From: Sulfurovum sp.
GTDB taxonomy: Bacteria; Campylobacterota; Campylobacteria; Campylobacterales; Sulfurovaceae
NCBI GenBank assembly: GCA_026984165.1
Contig: JALSSQ010000138.1
Coordinates: 1-14,063 of the forward strand
Reading direction: 5' to 3'
Length of the DNA stretch: 14,063 bases
The notes under the pieces were generated by a model. The model had not been told where the DNA came from and made no database searches. It saw only the letters and a program-made list of their open reading frames with translations. A program made the position numbers and the translations under genes. Below, in pieces: positions 13,852 through 14,063 of this stretch. Position 1 is the stretch's first letter, and every line of letters begins with the position of its first letter.

Positions 13852-14063
13852 TTAAAAGAGATCTAGGGTGTTTGTTTTTTTTGTTTTAGGTTTGGTTTTT
13901 CTTTTTTGTTTTTTTCGTATTTTTTTTCGTATTTTACGTTTCTTTTTCTTTGTTTGCTTTATTTTTGGAGTTACAGCTTTTTCTAGAGGTATATCAGGTT
14001 CAATTATGTTTTCTTGGGTCTGGTCAATACGTGAAGGAATGCTTGAAATCATTGAGGTCGTTT
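13852..14063 (-). CDS. C-terminal part of a lysine-rich protein, probably truncated by the window edge
   Basis: The reading frame ends at TAA (13852-13854) and is open to the right edge. An ATG at 14050-14052 would give 66 residues, but no ribosome site precedes it and the frame continues as TTS before it, so the true start is probably outside. The visible sequence has a Pro/Ile/Glu stretch followed by an extremely basic tail (about residues 32-60 of the 66), with runs such as KKKKRKIRKKIRKKQKR, and ends NTLDLF. Such a tail suggests nucleic acid or ribosome binding, or an extension of a larger enzyme. I cannot name the protein. A terminator follows, separating it from carB. Confidence 0.5.
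   Translation of the reverse strand, partial: TTSMISSIPSRIDQTQENIIEPDIPLEKAVTPKIKQTKKKKRKIRKKIRKKQKRKTKPKTKKTNTLDLF

Overview
The window looks like chromosomal DNA of a low-GC, sulfur-oxidising member of the Campylobacterota (Epsilonproteobacteria), probably Sulfurovum- or Sulfurimonas-like. The assignment rests on a SorAB-type sulfite dehydrogenase pair, the style of CarB and of the short YrdC-like protein, very compact operons and AT-rich spacers. It is an inference; no rRNA or other taxonomic marker is present.

Layout. Bases 1-44 (+) may be the last codons of a gene from outside the window. Bases 34-216 (-) encode a small lipoprotein. Bases 257-2694 (-) are a zinc/manganese-type ABC importer in the order binding protein (znuA), ATPase (znuC), permease (znuB), with touching or overlapping genes. 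Bases 2785-7146 (+) are a five-gene accessory cluster: a degenerate GGDEF-like protein, a DUF2201/VWA protein, a MotA/TolQ/ExbB-type channel protein with a long cytoplasmic tail, a MotB/OmpA-type partner with a very long predicted periplasmic coiled coil, and a 65-residue charged protein. Bases 7312-7833 (+) encode a Tyr/His/Arg-rich lipoprotein that ends in a strong terminator. Bases 7854-9367 (-) are sorB and sorA. Bases 9524-13756 (-) are carB, a short TsaC/YrdC-like gene, a HIT-family gene and a 47-codon gene. Bases 13852-14063 (-) are the lysine-rich end of a gene that probably runs off the right edge.

How the genes work together. The importer is a complete three-part periplasmic-binding-protein system. 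SorA is a Tat-exported molybdenum enzyme that should pass electrons from sulfite to the monohaem cytochrome SorB in the periplasm. CarB makes carbamoyl phosphate for pyrimidines and arginine; its downstream neighbours look co-transcribed but are not functionally linked in any obvious way.

The most interesting part is the plus-strand cluster at 2785-7146, set between minus-strand housekeeping operons. It joins a MIDAS-containing VWA protein to what looks like an ion-driven MotA/MotB-type motor anchored to peptidoglycan. The motor pair recalls ZorA/ZorB of Zorya defence systems, but no helicase, nuclease or other effector is present, and no MoxR-type ATPase lies next to the VWA gene. I regard it as an uncharacterised envelope-spanning system of unknown function. 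No tRNA, rRNA, CRISPR array, transposase or integrase was seen, and no gene-free stretch exceeds about 165 bases.
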